Shown here: piece after piece, positions 8,558 through 18,629 of the stretch
Position numbering within the stretch: the stretch's first letter is position 1
How the letters are laid out: the number at the start of each line of letters is the position of its first letter
Assembly (NCBI RefSeq): GCF_010093065.1
Contig: NZ_CP048113.1
Coordinates: 2,728,001 to 2,792,000, forward strand
Source of the DNA: Chitinophaga agri
GTDB taxonomy: Bacteria; Bacteroidota; Bacteroidia; Chitinophagales; Chitinophagaceae
Direction: 5' to 3'
Length of the DNA stretch: 64,000 nt
Position numbers and translations under genes: made by a program
The notes under the pieces: generated by a model
Databases searched by the model: none
What the model was told of the DNA's origin: nothing
Seen by the model: only the letters and a program-made list of their open reading frames with translations

Positions 8558-8579
8558 CGCTTGTTCGTCGCTTGTTCGT
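8558..8579. repeat. 11-base tandem repeat
   Basis: CGCTTGTTCGT occurs twice head to tail, with a degenerate partial copy (CCGTTCGTCC) at about 8528. It is in the gap between the DinB gene and the end of the sensor kinase gene. No function is apparent. Confidence 0.4.
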
Positions 8580-8669
8580 CTAAAAGACCACCTAAGTACA
8601 CTATGAACTGTAAACCAACAAGTTAAATCTTTCCACCATTCAAACCAGTGATACTTTTTTAGCTTTATA

Positions 8670-11600
8670 TTATGGCTTTAGTTCCTGCAGGAACTGGGTA
8701 GGTGTTTTACCAAATTCTTTCTTAAATGCTTTGGTGAAATAAGACTGCGTCTGAATACCTATCCGCAGGATCACTTCTGATAATGGCACGTCTTCATGTG
8801 ACATAATATGCGCTGCCTTTTTCAAACGGATAGTGCGAACAAAATCGCCTGTAGACTGTCCCGTAAGCTGTTTTATTTTCTGATAGAGATTCGTTTTACT
8901 CATGCCCATACTACTGCACAATACACTGATGTCAAAATCAGGGTCCATCAGGTGTTCGTCTATCTTCTCCAGCAAGGTCTCCATGAATTCTTTATCCTTC
9001 GTGGAGTTCACCAGTTCTTTGGCTTCATAGAAATAATCTTTCAGGAAACGTTCACGCGATTTCTTTCGCTGTTCCAGTGTATTCTTAATTGTGATGAGCA
9101 GTAGTTCCAGACTCAAAGGTTTTCCGAAGTAAAAATCGGCACCGGATGCTGCGCCTTCGATATTGGACGACAATGCCGTTTTAGCGGTCAGCATGATAAA
9201 AGGAATATGGCTGGTCTCCAGGTTTTCCTTTACCAGCTTACAGAAGGCGATGCCATCCATCACCGGCATCATCACATCACTGATGATAATATCCGGCATG
9301 GCTGCCTTTGCCTGTTCGAATCCCTGCTGCCCGTCGGCTGCTTCGATAATACGGTACAATGGTAAGAGAGCACCTTTCAGGAACTCGCGCAGTTCACTGT
9401 TATCATCAACGATCAGGATGGTTGCTGCTGCTGTAGTACCTGTTTCGTTGACCGCTTCCGTCTCGACTGGCGGCGCAATGGTGTAACGCTGATTAGAGAT
9501 CAGGCTTTCCAGTTGCCGGGCAGTCTTCGCCGGGTCGCCTATCCATCTTTCTCCTTCTGAGTAATCGGCTTTATGAAAAGGAACAGAGATAATGAATTCA
9601 GTGCCCTGCTTACGTTCGCTGTACACACGTATACTGCCTTTATGTAAAAAAGTAAGGCTCTTCACAAATGCCAGTCCGATACCTGATCCAAGATGATTTT
9701 CATTCACACGGAAGTAGCGCTCAAACAAATGACTGATCGACTCTTTCGAGATACCTGTGCCATTATCCACCAGACGGATATGCAGGTACTGCGCTGCGTT
9801 GTACTCATTCTGTAATACCAGTTCATGCGGAAATGATGGTTGCACGCCATCCATGGATCCCCGCATTTCCAGCGTGATCTCCCCTCCTGCCGGCGTGTAT
9901 TTAAATGCGTTGCTGAGCAGATTGTAAATGATCTTCTCCAGCACCTGGTTATCAAACCAGGCTTCTGCCGGCGGATTGACTGTACTGACAGTAAAACGGA
10001 TCTGTTTTTCTACGGCCCATTCCCTGAACTCTTCGGCTATCTCTTCCAGGAACAGCGTGGGATTCGCGGGCATCACCTTCAACTGTAAAACGCCTGATTC
10101 TACTTTCCGGAAGTCCATCACTTCATTCACAAGGTCAAGCAAACGGTAGGCATTTTTCTGCATCAGTTTGAAATAATGCAGTTGTCCGCTGTCTTTGGCA
10201 TCCCTGATCATCTTTTCCAGCGGGCCTAATATCAGTGTCAGCGGGGTACGGAATTCGTGCGAGATATTGGTGAAGAATTGCAGTTTGAGCTGATGTACTT
10301 CTTCCTTTTTCTTCTCACTGATCTTTTTGAGTTCAGTGGCCCGGCGGAACGCCAGAATGCGGTAAATGATGTATAATATCAGGGCAGAAAGCAACAGCAT
10401 AAACCACCAGGTACGCCAGAAGGGAGGGTGAATGACAACGATGACCGCAGTATCTTTTTCATTCCATACACCGTCGCTGTTAGTAGCTTTCACATGGAAC
10501 ACATAGGTACCAGGATTCAGGTTGGTATACACCGCCTTCCTCTCATTGCCTACGTAATTCCAGTCCCTGTCCCAGCCGTCCAGTTTGTAGGCATACTGGT
10601 TATTCTGCGGTGCGGAATAATCCAGTACCGCAAAACTGAAAGAAAATGAGGTCTGTGTATGATTAAAACTGACCTTATCGGTCATACTGATATCTTTCAA
10701 TAATGGAGAACCTTTCCTACCCGGCAACATGCGCTGATTATCTACCAGCAGATCGGTAATATAAACAGGCGGCGTAAAGGTGTTGGTGTGGATCTGCCCG
10801 GGATAGAATGCGTTAAACCCATTGATACCGCCGAATAATAATAAACCGTCCCGGCTTTGCAGATAGGCATTTGCTTCAAACTCCAGACCTTGCAGTCCGT
10901 CGCCGGTGTTATATGTTTTGAAGGTATGTTTTTCGGGATGATAAGAGATAATGCCTTTAGCGGTAGATATCCAGAAATATCCCCCTTTATCTTCAGCAAT
11001 ACCTTTTATAAAGGCAGTACCCAATCCCGCGTCACTGGTGTATAGCGCAAAGCTGTCAACCGCCTCATTATACAGATACAGGCCGTACTGCCCGGCCCAT
11101 AGCCTGCCTTTATGATCTGTGAACAGTACACGCAGGTCAGGCGTTTTCTCGCCAGTGGTAAAGTACCGGGTTATTCTCCCCGTTGCCGGATTGTAGCAAT
11201 TCAATCCACCATCATCCGTACCTATCCAGATACGTCCTTTAGGATCTTCGATCATGGAAACGGCATTCCGGCCTGATAATGCGGTGCCTCCGCTACCTGT
11301 AAACCGTTTAAACTGCTTTTTCTCCGGATCATAGATATTGACACCGCCATAGTAGGTGGCGACCCATAACCGGCCTTTACGGTCTTCCAGCACTTTCTGG
11401 ACATAATTGGAACTGATGCTCTGCTGATCGGATGGATTGGTCAGGAACCTTGTAAAACTTTCATTGTCCGGATGGTAGAGATTAAGGCCACCACCCCAGG
11501 TACCTATCCACAACCGGCCGGTCCTGTCCTGGGTGATACTAAGCACCTCATTGGAACCGATGGTGTTCTTTTTAAATGCATTGTATTGGTAATGCCGGAA

Positions 11601-12785
11601 AGTCTGCGTTTTACGATCGAACAGGTTCAGCCCACCGCCATCTGTGCCAATCCAGATACGTCCCTGATCATCCTCACAAAAGGCCTTCACATCATTGTAG
11701 CTCAGGCTGTTTTGTTTGACATCCTGTTGATACAGCGGGAACTTCTCTGCGCCGGGTACATATATATTAATACCACCCCGGTGTGTGCCTACCCATAATA
11801 TGCCTTGTTTGTCTTCAAAGATGGCGGATACGGTACGTTGAGATAAACTTCTGGGATATTCCGGTGCATTCTGATAATGATAAAATGTATTTTGTTCCTG
11901 GTTAAGCAGATCAAGCCCTCCGTTGATGCCGCCAGTCCAGAGATGACCTTTACTGTCACAGAGGATAGCCCGGATCTGATTGGTGGACAGGCTGGCAGGA
12001 TCCTGTTCGCGGTGGGTATAGGTATCAAACGCGCCTGTACCGGGATGAAAACAGAAAAGTCCATCTTCTTCGGTACCTATCCACAAATTTCCCTTATCAT
12101 CTCCTTTGATCGTCCGGATAGCGTTGGTATCTATCACCGGAAGAGGAAGGGAGAAAAAAAGATCCCGCTCCCCGTCGAATAATGCCACTCCCTTTCCGGT
12201 AGCTAGCAGCATAGTCCCTTTATTATCTTCCCATAGCCCGTTGATCCTGTTGTCAGGAAGACCGTCTTTGCCCCCTGGTGTGGCCCTGTAATGGGTAAAA
12301 GTGCCCGTTTTTCTATCCAGCAGGTCAAGTCCGCCGCCATCCGTACCTACCCACAAACGACCTTTCGTATCCTCATAGATACAAGTCACCTGGTTGTGTC
12401 CCAGGCTTCGCGGATCACCTGCTTTATGCCGGAAACGGGTGAAACTGTTCTTGCGGGCATCAAAGCGGTTCAACCCATTCTGAGTAGCTACCCAAAGGTT
12501 CTGCTGGCGGTCTTCATAGATGTATTTAATATAATTGTCGCTGATACTGGTGCTGTCTTCCGCACTGTATCTATAGACAACTACCTGATAACCATCATAT
12601 TTATTCAACCCATCCCGGGTACCGAACCACATAAAGCCCCTGCTATCCTGGAAAATACTCTCCACCGTGCTGTTAGACAGCCCCTGTTCATTGGTCAAAT
12701 GTCTGAAATGAAGCACCGGTGCCTGGCAAAATGCCGGCAGGCATGCCGGGGTCAGTACCGGCAAAAAAGCATAGCGAAGTGCCAT
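8670..12785 (-). CDS. Hybrid two-component system sensor/regulator (HTCS) of the galactan locus
   Basis: A one-protein signalling system of about 1371 residues. A signal peptide is followed by a periplasmic part of about a dozen Reg_prop repeats forming two beta-propellers, with motifs such as FWFGTRDGL and LWVGTDGGGLDLLDR, and a Y_Y_Y domain. One membrane helix (WWFMLLLSALILYIIYRI) precedes a HisKA domain with the phospho-accepting His843 in ISHEFRTPLTL. The HATPase (NLLSNAFKYTPAGGE, DNGTGIS, GSGIGLAF), a receiver with Asp1170 in ISDVMMPVMDG, and an AraC-type DNA-binding domain follow. HTCS proteins bind oligosaccharide in the periplasm and switch on the adjacent sus genes, here divergent. 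An ATG at 12854 would add 23 residues, but a -7 element only six bases before it would put the transcript start past it, so 12785 is preferred. Confidence 0.92.
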   Translation of the reverse strand: MALRYAFLPVLTPACLPAFCQAPVLHFRHLTNEQGLSNSTVESIFQDSRGFMWFGTRDGLNKYDGYQVVVYRYSAEDSTSISDNYIKYIYEDRQQNLWVATQNGLNRFDARKNSFTRFRHKAGDPRSLGHNQVTCIYEDTKGRLWVGTDGGGLDLLDRKTGTFTHYRATPGGKDGLPDNRINGLWEDNKGTMLLATGKGVALFDGERDLFFSLPLPVIDTNAIRTIKGDDKGNLWIGTEEDGLFCFHPGTGAFDTYTHREQDPASLSTNQIRAILCDSKGHLWTGGINGGLDLLNQEQNTFYHYQNAPEYPRSLSQRTVSAIFEDKQGILWVGTHRGGINIYVPGAEKFPLYQQDVKQNSLSYNDVKAFCEDDQGRIWIGTDGGGLNLFDRKTQTFRHYQYNAFKKNTIGSNEVLSITQDRTGRLWIGTWGGGLNLYHPDNESFTRFLTNPSDQQSISSNYVQKVLEDRKGRLWVATYYGGVNIYDPEKKQFKRFTGSGGTALSGRNAVSMIEDPKGRIWIGTDDGGLNCYNPATGRITRYFTTGEKTPDLRVLFTDHKGRLWAGQYGLYLYNEAVDSFALYTSDAGLGTAFIKGIAEDKGGYFWISTAKGIISYHPEKHTFKTYNTGDGLQGLEFEANAYLQSRDGLLLFGGINGFNAFYPGQIHTNTFTPPVYITDLLVDNQRMLPGRKGSPLLKDISMTDKVSFNHTQTSFSFSFAVLDYSAPQNNQYAYKLDGWDRDWNYVGNERKAVYTNLNPGTYVFHVKATNSDGVWNEKDTAVIVVIHPPFWRTWWFMLLLSALILYIIYRILAFRRATELKKISEKKKEEVHQLKLQFFTNISHEFRTPLTLILGPLEKMIRDAKDSGQLHYFKLMQKNAYRLLDLVNEVMDFRKVESGVLQLKVMPANPTLFLEEIAEEFREWAVEKQIRFTVSTVNPPAEAWFDNQVLEKIIYNLLSNAFKYTPAGGEITLEMRGSMDGVQPSFPHELVLQNEYNAAQYLHIRLVDNGTGISKESISHLFERYFRVNENHLGSGIGLAFVKSLTFLHKGSIRVYSERKQGTEFIISVPFHKADYSEGERWIGDPAKTARQLESLISNQRYTIAPPVETEAVNETGTTAAATILIVDDNSELREFLKGALLPLYRIIEAADGQQGFEQAKAAMPDIIISDVMMPVMDGIAFCKLVKENLETSHIPFIMLTAKTALSSNIEGAASGADFYFGKPLSLELLLITIKNTLEQRKKSRERFLKDYFYEAKELVNSTKDKEFMETLLEKIDEHLMDPDFDISVLCSSMGMSKTNLYQKIKQLTGQSTGDFVRTIRLKKAAHIMSHEDVPLSEVILRIGIQTQSYFTKAFKKEFGKTPTQFLQELKP

Positions 12786-12859
12786 GACTGAACGTGTCAG
12801 ACAACGACCGGAAAAGCGGAAAAACGCCAGGGATAAAGCGTGGAACATACTCACAATGC

Positions 12860-12867
12860 CAAAATTA
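12860..12867 (-). promoter_or_regulatory. Bacteroidota -7 element for the HTCS gene
   Basis: Read on the minus strand this is TAATTTTG, a full match to TAnnTTTG. It is 75 bases before the ATG at 12785. It is used here to decide the start of the HTCS gene. No -33 element at correct spacing was found. Confidence 0.4.
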
Positions 12868-12966
12868 GATCAATAGAACCAAAAAAATGTCTGATAGAAT
12901 AACCCCCTCCAGGCAGGCTATTTTACTTTGCGAACCTAAAATACGGCCAAAATAAAAAATGCCACG

Positions 12967-15900
12967 ATGAAAATTAGCAAACGGGGATTCCACGGTATCA
13001 TCTATCTTATTGTTGCCATGTTCTTTGGGCTGTCAGCAGCTGCCCAGCAATCCGTAAAAGGGACGCTCCGGTCTGCCGCCGGGGAAGGTATCCCGGGGGC
13101 GACTATTGCAGTCAAAAAGACAGGCACTGTAGCTATTGCCGATTCTGCCGGCCACTTCACCATCAAAGCATTGACAGGCGATACCCTTGTCGTGAGCTTT
13201 GTGGGTTTCAAAAAGCAGGAAGTCAGGGTACCATCTTCCCTGACAGTACACATTATTTTGCAGGAGTCTGTCTCCACCCTGAGCGACGTGGTGGTGATCG
13301 GGTACGGTACCCGTTCCAAAAAAGACCTGACCGGGTCTATTGCCACCGTCAGCTCCAAAGATTTCCAGCAGGGAGCTATCACTACGCCCGACCAGCTGGT
13401 AACGGGTAAGGTGGCCGGGGTGGTCATCACCCCAAGCAGCGGCGCACCGGGTGCAGGTGGTACCATCAGGATCAGAGGAGGGGCTTCACTGAATGCCAGT
13501 AACAATCCGCTGATCGTTGTAGATGGAGTACCACTGACCAGCGAAGGCGTATCCGGCGTGTCCAATCCGCTCAGCCTGATCAATCCGAATGATATTGAGA
13601 CATTCAATATCCTGAAGGACGCATCTGCCACTGCCATTTATGGTAACAGGGCCTCCAACGGAGTGATCATCATCACGACCAAGAGTGGGTCTTCCGGTAA
13701 ACTGAAAGTGACCTTCAACACCGTCCTGTCTGAGTCTGTCAGAAGAAATGCCGTTGATGTGCTCAATGGCGACCAGTTCAGAGCGCTGATCGCGGAAAAA
13801 GGTAATGACGAAGAGAAGGCCCTGGTAGGTAATGCTACTACCGACTGGCAGGATCAAATATTCCAGAAGGCTTTCGGTGGTGACTATAACCTGGGTCTGT
13901 CCGGCGGTATCAAACGCCTGCCTTACCGCCTGTCTATCGGTCATACTTACCAGGATGGTATCCTGAAGACCAGCAACATCAAAAGGACTTCGGCTTCCCT
14001 GAACCTAAACCCGACCTTTTTTGACAACACCCTGAAAGTGACCGTCAATCTGAAAGGGGTATTCCAGAAATCAAGGTTTGCCAATGAGGGTGCGATCGGT
14101 GCTGCTATCGGATTCGATCCTACTCAGCCGGTGTATTCCAGCAATAAGTATGGCAACTTCTTCGAATGGCTGAACCCTTCTACAGGTATTCCAATAGAGC
14201 TGGCCACCAAGAACCCGCTGGGTCAGCTGATGCTGAACTCCAGCCTGAGTGACGTCTACAGGAGCATTGGTAATATCAAGGTGGATTACACCCTGCCATT
14301 CCTGCCGGCACTGACGGCGACAGTAAATGGTGGCTATGACATCTCCAAAACTGAGGGGAATGGATTTGTACCGGCTTACGCCGCGCTGTCCTACCAGAGA
14401 GGCGGGTCCATGACACAGTATTCGCAGAGAAGAAAAGACAAGCTCTTTGACTTCTACCTAACATACAACAAGGACCTGAAGGCATTGGCCAGCAAGTTTG
14501 ATGTCACTGCCGGTTACTCCTACCAGGACTTTTTCCGGGGCAGCCCTGCCTATCCGGTAAGAAATGCCAACGGTGATGTGATCAATGTGCCGGTAGCAGA
14601 TTCCAGCCGTAACACGCTCCTCTCCTTCTTCGCACGCGCCAACTATACGTTGCTGGACCGTTACCTGCTGACCGCCTCTTTCCGTCGTGATGGTTCTTCC
14701 CGCTTTGGTCCGGCCAATCACTGGGGTAACTTCTCCTCTGTGGCGGCTGCATGGAAGATCAAGGAAGAAGCCTTCCTGAAAGACGTGAACCTGTTCTCCG
14801 ACCTGAAAGTACGTGTAGGTTATGGTGTGACTGGCAACCAGGATATTGGCCTGGCGTATCCGTTCCTCCCTATCTATACACAGGGGGCCAACAACGTACA
14901 ATATCCATTCGGCAACGGTCCTTACTATACCTATCGTGCGGAAGCATATGATCCTAATATCAGATGGGAGCAGACGGCTGCCTGGAACGCTGGCTTAGAC
15001 TACGGTTTCCTTAAAAACAGGATCACGGGTACCCTGGATTTCTATTATAAGAAAACCAAAGATCTCCTGGCAGATATTCCAACGGCCGCGGGTGCGAACC
15101 TGAGTAACCATGTGCTGACCAATGTCGGTAACATCGAAAGTAAAGGTGTGGAACTGGCGATCAATGCGACAGTGATCGACAAACAGCAACTGTCATGGAA
15201 AGCAGGCTTCAACATCAGCTATAATGAGAACAAGATCCTGAAACTGTCTAATGTATCCGACTCCAGTTCTGAAGGCATCCTGACAGGTGGTATCTCCGGT
15301 GGTACCGGTAATAGTATTCAGATCAATACGGTCGGTTATGCACCGCAGACCTTCTATGTATATAAACAGGTGTACGGCCCTGATGGCAGACCGGTAGAAG
15401 GTGTCTACGAAAAACCAGGGGAAGGCAGCAACATGTTCTACAGATATAAATCTGCCAACCCTAAACTGACCATGGGCTTTACCTCACAGTTCAATTACCA
15501 GCAGTGGGACCTGTCTTTCGTATTGCGCAGTAACATCGGCAACTATGTATACAACAACATCCGTTCAGCCGGTGGCGCATACAACAGTATCCGTACATCT
15601 ATGGGTTACATGGGTAATGTCAATGCCGACTACCTGAACTCCGGATTCAGCAACAGCCAGTACTCTTCCGATTACTATGTGGAGAACGCGTCTTTCCTGA
15701 GAATGGACAACCTGTCGCTGGGATATAATTTCGGTAAGATCCTCCGTAATACAGCTACGCTGCGTGTAAATGCGATCGTACAGAACGTATTTGTGATCAC
15801 TAAATACAGTGGTCTGGATCCTGAGATCTTCGGTGGTATTGACAACAATCCTTATCCGAAACCACGCATCTATTCTCTGGGTATCAACATCGCTTATTAA
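12967..15900 (+). CDS. SusC/RagA-type TonB-linked outer-membrane transporter
   Basis: A 977-residue outer-membrane channel that takes up oligosaccharides with energy from TonB-ExbBD. Residues 1-26 are a signal peptide ending in AAAQ. A CarboxypepD_reg domain (about 28-105, VKGTLRSAAGEGIPGATIAV) is followed by the TonB-box-like segment SDVVVIGYGTRSKKDLTGSI and the plug, with IRIRGGASLNASNNPLIVVD. The 22-strand barrel fills the rest and ends in the usual aromatic C terminus (YSLGINIAY). Length is typical of SusC. It heads an operon with susD and susE, starting 17 bases after it. Divergent from the HTCS gene, it is the likely target of that regulator. TTACTTTG at 12923-12930 is a near match to a -7 element. 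Confidence 0.93.
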   Translation: MKISKRGFHGIIYLIVAMFFGLSAAAQQSVKGTLRSAAGEGIPGATIAVKKTGTVAIADSAGHFTIKALTGDTLVVSFVGFKKQEVRVPSSLTVHIILQESVSTLSDVVVIGYGTRSKKDLTGSIATVSSKDFQQGAITTPDQLVTGKVAGVVITPSSGAPGAGGTIRIRGGASLNASNNPLIVVDGVPLTSEGVSGVSNPLSLINPNDIETFNILKDASATAIYGNRASNGVIIITTKSGSSGKLKVTFNTVLSESVRRNAVDVLNGDQFRALIAEKGNDEEKALVGNATTDWQDQIFQKAFGGDYNLGLSGGIKRLPYRLSIGHTYQDGILKTSNIKRTSASLNLNPTFFDNTLKVTVNLKGVFQKSRFANEGAIGAAIGFDPTQPVYSSNKYGNFFEWLNPSTGIPIELATKNPLGQLMLNSSLSDVYRSIGNIKVDYTLPFLPALTATVNGGYDISKTEGNGFVPAYAALSYQRGGSMTQYSQRRKDKLFDFYLTYNKDLKALASKFDVTAGYSYQDFFRGSPAYPVRNANGDVINVPVADSSRNTLLSFFARANYTLLDRYLLTASFRRDGSSRFGPANHWGNFSSVAAAWKIKEEAFLKDVNLFSDLKVRVGYGVTGNQDIGLAYPFLPIYTQGANNVQYPFGNGPYYTYRAEAYDPNIRWEQTAAWNAGLDYGFLKNRITGTLDFYYKKTKDLLADIPTAAGANLSNHVLTNVGNIESKGVELAINATVIDKQQLSWKAGFNISYNENKILKLSNVSDSSSEGILTGGISGGTGNSIQINTVGYAPQTFYVYKQVYGPDGRPVEGVYEKPGEGSNMFYRYKSANPKLTMGFTSQFNYQQWDLSFVLRSNIGNYVYNNIRSAGGAYNSIRTSMGYMGNVNADYLNSGFSNSQYSSDYYVENASFLRMDNLSLGYNFGKILRNTATLRVNAIVQNVFVITKYSGLDPEIFGGIDNNPYPKPRIYSLGINIAY

Positions 15901-15917
15901 CCTTGAAACAAAGGACC

Positions 15918-17510
15918 ATGACTATCAAATCACTATCAATTATAACTGCCTGTGCCGCTATTATGGCGACTACGGCCTCCTGTACCAAAGACCTGAACCG
16001 TCTGCCGTATGTGCAGGAGACATCAGAGACTGTCTATAAAGATCCGGTAAAAATAAAAGGTGTACTGGCCAAACTGTACGGCAGTTTGTGTCTCAGTGGA
16101 CAACACTATGAAGATAATGGTCTGTCAGACATCATCACCGACAATACCGGTACCAACGTATTCCTTCGTAACTACTGGCAGTTACAGGAGCTCACTACAG
16201 ATGAAGCGGTGATCGGATGGAACGACGGCGACCTGCTGAGTTTTCATAATCTCAATTTCACACCTGATGGGAAATATGTGAAAGTATTATACGATCGTAT
16301 ATTCTTTGGAGTGGCCGCGTGTAATGAGTTCCTGCGTCAGACGACCGAAGAGAAGATGAGCAGCTTTCCTGCGGATGTGGCAGCAGATATACAGGAGTAC
16401 CGTCTTGAAGCACGTTACCTGCGTGCGTTTTATTACTGGACAGCGATCGACATGTATGGTAAGGTACCATTTGTAACAGAAGCAGATCCGGTAGGTGCAT
16501 TTCAGCCGAAACAAATATCCAGGGCTGACCTGTTCACCTGGCTGGAGAAAGAGTTACAGGAACTGGAAGGTCTTCTACCAGAACCACGTACCAATGAATA
16601 TGGCAGGGCCGATCGCGGTGCCGCATGGGCATTATTAGCCAGGCTGTATCTGAACGCAAAGGTGTATACCGGTACAGAAAAGAATACAGAGACCATCACT
16701 TATTGTAATAAGCTGATGAGTAACGGTGCATATTCACTGGCAGCAGATTACGCACAGTTGTTCAAAACAGATAATGACAAGACGAATGAGATTATCTTCC
16801 CGATCCTGGCAGATGGTGTGACATCCCAGTCATATGGAAATACCAGTTTCATCGTATTGGGATCGATCGGCGGTAATATGAACGTAGCAGACTATGGCAT
16901 GTCGACAAGCTGGGGCGGTATGAGAACGACCAGGGCGATCGTTGACCTGTTCCCCGATCCATTCGGGACAGTAGATAAACGTGCCATCTTCTACACCAGC
17001 GGACAAAACCTGGAGATCAGTGATCTGGCCAGCTTTAACGACGGCTATGCGGTACCGAAGTTTACAAACATGAGCTCTACCGGTCAGCCGGGATCGGACC
17101 CTACCCGGAGATTTACAGATACTGACTTCCCGATGTTCCGCCTGGGTGAAATATACCTGGCTTATGCAGAAGCAGTGGTACGTGGTGGCAGTGGCGGCTC
17201 AACAGCTGCAGCCGTGAACTATGTGAACCTGCTGCGCAGAAGAGGCTACGGGAATAATAACGGAGATATCAGTGCCAGTCAGCTAACGCTTGATTTCATT
17301 CTCGCAGAAAGAGGCAGGGAACTCTATTGGGAAGCCAAAAGAAGAACAGACCTGGTGCGTTTCGGCTTACTGACAAGCGGCAGTTATGTATGGCCGTTCA
17401 AAGGTGGCGTAGCGGCAGGTACGGGTGTACAGGAGAAGTATAACGTCTTCCCTATCCCGACTACAGACAGGATCGCCAATCCTAATCTTGTTCAGAATGA
17501 TGGCTATTAA
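15918..17510 (+). CDS. SusD/RagB-type nutrient-binding lipoprotein
   Basis: A 530-residue outer-membrane lipoprotein that caps the SusC channel and binds glycan. The ATG at 15918, preceded by AAAGGA, gives a lipoprotein signal with Cys22 in ATTASC; a TTG 15 bases upstream is a less likely start. SusD hallmarks are present: an N-terminal TPR-like helical part with EYRLEARYLRAFYYWTAIDM and YGKVPFVTEADPV, then AERGRELYWEAKRRTDLVRF and the C-terminal VFPIPTTDRIANPNLVQND. Length and order fit the SusD family. It lies between susC (17 bases) and susE (23 bases) and is surely co-transcribed. Confidence 0.93.
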   Translation: MTIKSLSIITACAAIMATTASCTKDLNRLPYVQETSETVYKDPVKIKGVLAKLYGSLCLSGQHYEDNGLSDIITDNTGTNVFLRNYWQLQELTTDEAVIGWNDGDLLSFHNLNFTPDGKYVKVLYDRIFFGVAACNEFLRQTTEEKMSSFPADVAADIQEYRLEARYLRAFYYWTAIDMYGKVPFVTEADPVGAFQPKQISRADLFTWLEKELQELEGLLPEPRTNEYGRADRGAAWALLARLYLNAKVYTGTEKNTETITYCNKLMSNGAYSLAADYAQLFKTDNDKTNEIIFPILADGVTSQSYGNTSFIVLGSIGGNMNVADYGMSTSWGGMRTTRAIVDLFPDPFGTVDKRAIFYTSGQNLEISDLASFNDGYAVPKFTNMSSTGQPGSDPTRRFTDTDFPMFRLGEIYLAYAEAVVRGGSGGSTAAAVNYVNLLRRRGYGNNNGDISASQLTLDFILAERGRELYWEAKRRTDLVRFGLLTSGSYVWPFKGGVAAGTGVQEKYNVFPIPTTDRIANPNLVQNDGY

Positions 17511-17533
17511 TGGGTCAACTGTAAAACAATTGT

Positions 17534-18592
17534 ATGAAAAAATTCCTCGCTTATATTTTATTGGCACTTCTCTTTACCGCATGTAAGAAAGATGAAGTCA
17601 GATCAGTGTATACGCTGCCGGCAGGTACACCCGCTTTCAGCAGCAGCATTCAGTCAGTCGTACTGGACAGCACCAAAAAGAACGACGTCGCTGCCGCCTT
17701 CTCCTGGGCGACAGTCAGCTATGGTATCCATGCAGATGTGACGTACTCGCTTGAGTTTGATACCAGCAACACGCTGTCGCATGCGATAGCATTTATTATG
17801 AATGCAGATACCGCTAAACGTTATACCGTCGCAGAACTGAATGCCATCGCCTTACAGACCGGACTCGAAGGCGGAAAGGCGGGCACGCTCTATGTACGCA
17901 TGAAAGGAGAAGTAAGGCAGAATGGTACTTCTACCAATCCTTCTACCATCCCTGTTACTTATTCTGCCATCTTAACGATCACCGTCACCCCTTATGCACC
18001 AGGAAATATCGCGCGGATGTGGGTACCGGGAGAATACCAGGGATGGAATGCAGGTACCGCACCCACCATTGCAGATGCAGCGGGTAAAGGCGCATACGAA
18101 GGCTATATCTATTTCCCTAACAACGCGAGTGGCAACTATACATTCAAGATCACGACCGCCCCTAACTGGAATGATCCGGCCTGGGGATATGAAAGCAATA
18201 CCAAAATGGTAAAAGGTGGCGGCAATTTATTTACACCCGGTGAAGGATATTTCCTTGTCAGGGCAAATGTCAATTCGAGAGACTGGAGTACGACACTGAC
18301 CACCTGGTCGCTCGTCGGCGACGCCATAGCTGACAACTGGGAAACAGATATTCCGATGACCTATGATGTTGCTTCCGGTACGTGGATCGCTGCTTCCGTA
18401 GCGGTGAAAGGTTCCGGTGGATTTAAGTTCAGGGCCAATAAAGGATGGACGCTGAACTACGGCCCTACAGATGGTAAACTGGTACAGGATGGCGGTAACA
18501 TCTCCGCACCTGGTGGTGTGGCGGGTAACTATAAAGTAGTGTTGAACCTGAGTGAGTCAGGCCATTACACTTACACGATCACTAAACTGTAA
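17534..18592 (+). CDS. SusE/SusF-type glycan-binding outer-membrane lipoprotein
   Basis: A 352-residue surface lipoprotein with lipobox LFTAC (Cys17). The N-terminal part from about residue 25 to 120 is the SusE-type Ig-like domain (VVLDSTKKNDVAAAFSWATV). Two starch-binding-module-like domains follow, each with a W-rich strand pattern: WVPGEYQGWNAGTAPTIAD and then FKFRANKGWTLNYGPTDGK. Such proteins hold polysaccharide at the cell surface for the outer-membrane endo-enzyme. The position directly after susD and before GH53 suggests binding of galactan, which is inference from the neighbouring enzymes. The exposed Trp residues are the likely sugar contacts. Confidence 0.88.
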   Translation: MKKFLAYILLALLFTACKKDEVRSVYTLPAGTPAFSSSIQSVVLDSTKKNDVAAAFSWATVSYGIHADVTYSLEFDTSNTLSHAIAFIMNADTAKRYTVAELNAIALQTGLEGGKAGTLYVRMKGEVRQNGTSTNPSTIPVTYSAILTITVTPYAPGNIARMWVPGEYQGWNAGTAPTIADAAGKGAYEGYIYFPNNASGNYTFKITTAPNWNDPAWGYESNTKMVKGGGNLFTPGEGYFLVRANVNSRDWSTTLTTWSLVGDAIADNWETDIPMTYDVASGTWIAASVAVKGSGGFKFRANKGWTLNYGPTDGKLVQDGGNISAPGGVAGNYKVVLNLSESGHYTYTITKL

Positions 18593-18629
18593 GCAACATC
18601 GATTGTTTTACATCAAGCCAAAGAAATCA

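Noticed and set aside
13002..13637. Minus-strand frame of 211 codons opposite susC
   Set aside because: Arises from the codon bias of the conserved SusC plug; no independent support.
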